The notes below the pieces were generated by a model. It did not search any database and was not told the DNA's origin. It saw only the letters and a program-made list of their open reading frames with translations. This document shows positions 34,500-64,000 of a stretch of 64,000 bases of DNA, one piece after another. Every line of letters starts with the position of its first letter. Position 1 is the stretch's first letter. Location: the NCBI RefSeq assembly GCF_027595985.1, contig NC_073303.1, positions 365,404,017 through 365,468,016 on the forward strand, given 5' to 3'. Origin of the DNA: Sorex araneus (Eukaryota > Chordata > Mammalia > Eulipotyphla > Soricidae). The translations under genes and the position numbers were made by a program.

Positions 34500-35465
34500 T
34501 TTAATCCATTTCCATCCAGGTCAGGAAAGACCAGCTTCTGATCTCCCGCGGTTTCTCCATCTGGAGAACAATGTTTCATTCACCAATTCAAGGTGACAAT
34601 GGCATTAAAAAAAAGAATCCACTAGGAAGGTAGGCGTGAAAGACGGCACCACGGCTGCCGGCTGCCTCACCCTGGCTCCCAAGCGGCTGGCAGCAAGACC
34701 ACCTAAGGGCCCGCCAAGAAAAGGACTCGGGGCACAGAGCTGGGCCGACTCACAGGAGAACCTTCGCACCGAGACACAGCAAGCGGGCGTCACCCCAGGG
34801 ACCCCAGGAGGGGCAGCCTTGAAGGTGAGACGTGTGCTCGCCTCTCCCATGTGGGGACCCCTGCAACCGGGAGCTGGGGTGCCCCTGAGGAGGGCGTGGC
34901 GCCCACGCCCAGCCCCTGTCTGAGAAGCACCTCCAGCCCGCACTCGATTCCAGCTGGAGGCGAGGAGAGGAGGGAAGGTTCACACGTGAGGGGGGGGGCC
35001 CTTATGGGCCAAAGTGACCCCGGGCCCCCCATGGGGCCTGGCCCCCGGTGACCTGAAAGGCTGAGGGAACATCTTCCAATTCAGGTGACATCTCGTTTCC
35101 CACCTCCCCACCGAGGGGGTCGCCCAGGACCCCGGCAGACAGCATTTTCAGCGGTAAAGCCAGAAAGCTCAATTTAAAATTATGCGCACAGCTGAGGAGA
35201 TAAAATTTTTTAAATGTCTTTTTTTTTTTTTTTTTAAATAGCGTAGTGGACATTCCAAACGAGTAGCTTTACCGAGAGAGAAGAAATCGAAATGGCCATG
35301 GCCCGGGCATATAAAACGGACTCGAAGGTCAAATGTCTACTCAGGAAACACGCCCAGGCCGAGGCCGCCGCCTGCCTGGATTCCAAGGCACCATCCCCTG
35401 TCTCTGGAGGCGTCCGCTGAGCCCCAGCACCCCGCTGAACCCGGGGTGGGGGGTCGGGGGAGCGG
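34500..35465 (-). other. FECH: Probable FECH 3'UTR
   Basis: About 965 nt of non-SINE sequence follows the stop codon. The first poly(A)-signal-like hexamer I find on the minus strand is ATTAAA at 34505-34500, followed by a TGTGT-containing stretch. That would give an mRNA near the longer human FECH transcript (about 2.2-2.5 kb). A 17-nt A run on the sense strand (near 35221-35237) is genomic. No canonical AATAAA was seen, so the true end is uncertain. Confidence 0.4.
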
Positions 35466-63312
<27,847 letters not shown>

Positions 63313-63333
63313 GTTGGTGCCCGCGGAAAGCGT

Positions 63334-63600
63334 TCCCGGGACAGCGCGCGCCGGGCCGCTACGTTCCTGCCGCCGGGAGCGCGCCGACTACCGCCCGGAC
63401 CGCAGCCCCACGCCGCGCCCCGCGCCCGCTCCGCCCCGCGCCCCGCGCCCCGCCCCGCGCCTCACGGAGCGCGCGCTGATTGGCTGCAGTCCAGGAGGGG
63501 CGGGACCATAGCAGGGAAGACACGCCCCTTGGCCTGCCGGAGCGGGGCCGGCGCTGGGAAGACACGCCCCCTGGGCCCGGGGTTATTCTAAGACACTTGT
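63334..63600 (-). promoter_or_regulatory. FECH: FECH CpG-island promoter
   Basis: GC-rich, CpG-dense and without a TATA box. On the sense strand there are an inverted-CCAAT sequence (CCAAT at 63482-63478), a run of GC boxes (63421-63465 and 63496-63502), and a 15-bp direct repeat GGGGCGTGTCTTCCC at 63570-63556 and 63528-63514. The GGGCGTG core fits KLF/Sp family sites. Human FECH is likewise driven by a TATA-less GC-box promoter. The TSS was not located. Confidence 0.7.
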
Positions 63601-63739
63601 AATAACCGGCGCGACCGGTCAGTGAGCCTCCCAGGCGAGCTCCCTGTGCGAATGTGTCAGTCCGGCCCAGTCTAGAACCACTGCACAACTCTAGGAAGAA
63701 CTTGAGGCCTTTCTAGACATTTCATTTGGGTTTTTGTTT

Positions 63740-63918
63740 TCAGGTATTTTTTTGGTGGGGGGCAAGGGGGTCACTTCTGGGGATGCTCAAGGCTGACTCC
63801 TTGCTCTGCACTAAGGGGTCACTCCTGGGGGTTCTGGGGGACCCTACGGGGTGCTGGGCATCGAGCCCATCCCGGGTCGTTTGCCAGTAAGCAAGCTCCC
63901 TCCCCACTGGGGCCCCAA
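63740..63918 (-). mobile_element. SOR-like SINE, old, upstream of FECH
   Basis: GGGTCACTTCTGGGGATGCT and GGGGTGCTGGGCATCGAGCC retained; lies about 450 bp upstream of the start codon. Confidence 0.75.
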
Positions 63919-64000
63919 CATTTCCTTTTTTTCCCCCATGTCCTGGAAGGGAAGTTACTGTCCCTCTTCCTGGCTTGCTTGCCTAGTCAGGGCACGGCTG

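Noticed and set aside
63600..64000. Search for NARS1 (upstream neighbour in human)
   Set aside because: The 400 bp beyond the promoter hold no recognisable exon, only an old SINE and unique sequence.

Overview
This window is mammalian nuclear DNA, almost certainly from a shrew (Soricidae, most likely Sorex). The evidence is dozens of copies of a tRNA-headed SINE that matches the SOR family of Sorex, read in both orientations and at all stages of decay. There are also 5'-truncated L1 ends, long tetranucleotide, CA and GAA microsatellites, and a TATA-less CpG-island promoter. No bacterial, plasmid, phage or CRISPR features are present.

The only protein-coding gene I can support is ferrochelatase (FECH), on the minus strand. 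It is complete in the window: start codon at 63312, stop codon ending at 35466, 11 coding exons, every intron GT-AG, and every exon phase agreeing with the human gene as I know it. The spliced CDS is 1,239 nt (412 codons plus stop). Exons 3 to 11 have the same lengths as in human; exons 1 and 2 are shorter. The active-site His, the four Cys ligands of the [2Fe-2S] cluster and the C-terminal Cys-rich tail are intact. FECH inserts ferrous iron into protoporphyrin IX on the matrix side of the inner mitochondrial membrane, the last step of haem synthesis.

Layout: 1-34.2 kb is intergenic, downstream of FECH (in human the next gene on this side is ONECUT2, which I do not see here). It is a patchwork of SOR SINEs, three L1 fragments, a possible degenerate LTR, large polypyrimidine/polypurine tracts (5.8, 10.3, 14.2 and 33.7 kb), tetranucleotide arrays (20.1 and 22.2 kb), an 800-bp minisatellite (23.9 kb) and CA/TA arrays (26.9 kb), with a few non-repetitive blocks that look like candidate regulatory sequence. 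34.2-35.5 kb is the FECH 3' flank and probable 3'UTR. 35.5-63.3 kb is FECH. 63.1-63.6 kb is the promoter CpG island, and the last 400 bp are upstream flank ending in an old SINE.

I found no undescribed multi-gene system. The most interesting signals are: (i) a four-unit minisatellite in FECH intron 3 whose units carry progressively longer TG tracts (sense strand), 110-470 bp upstream of the exon 4 acceptor, the acceptor known to be fragile in human FECH; (ii) three intronic clusters with erythroid-type motifs (paired AGATAAG sites in introns 1 and 4; an NF-E2/AP-1 core beside a GATA site in intron 2); (iii) a second SINE type with the SOR tRNA head but a hairpin-rich body and a non-poly(A) GTGACA-type tail; (iv) 11 of 12 young SOR copies inside FECH lying antisense to it; and (v) an 80-bp near-identical inverted duplication joined to GGAA arrays 20 kb apart.
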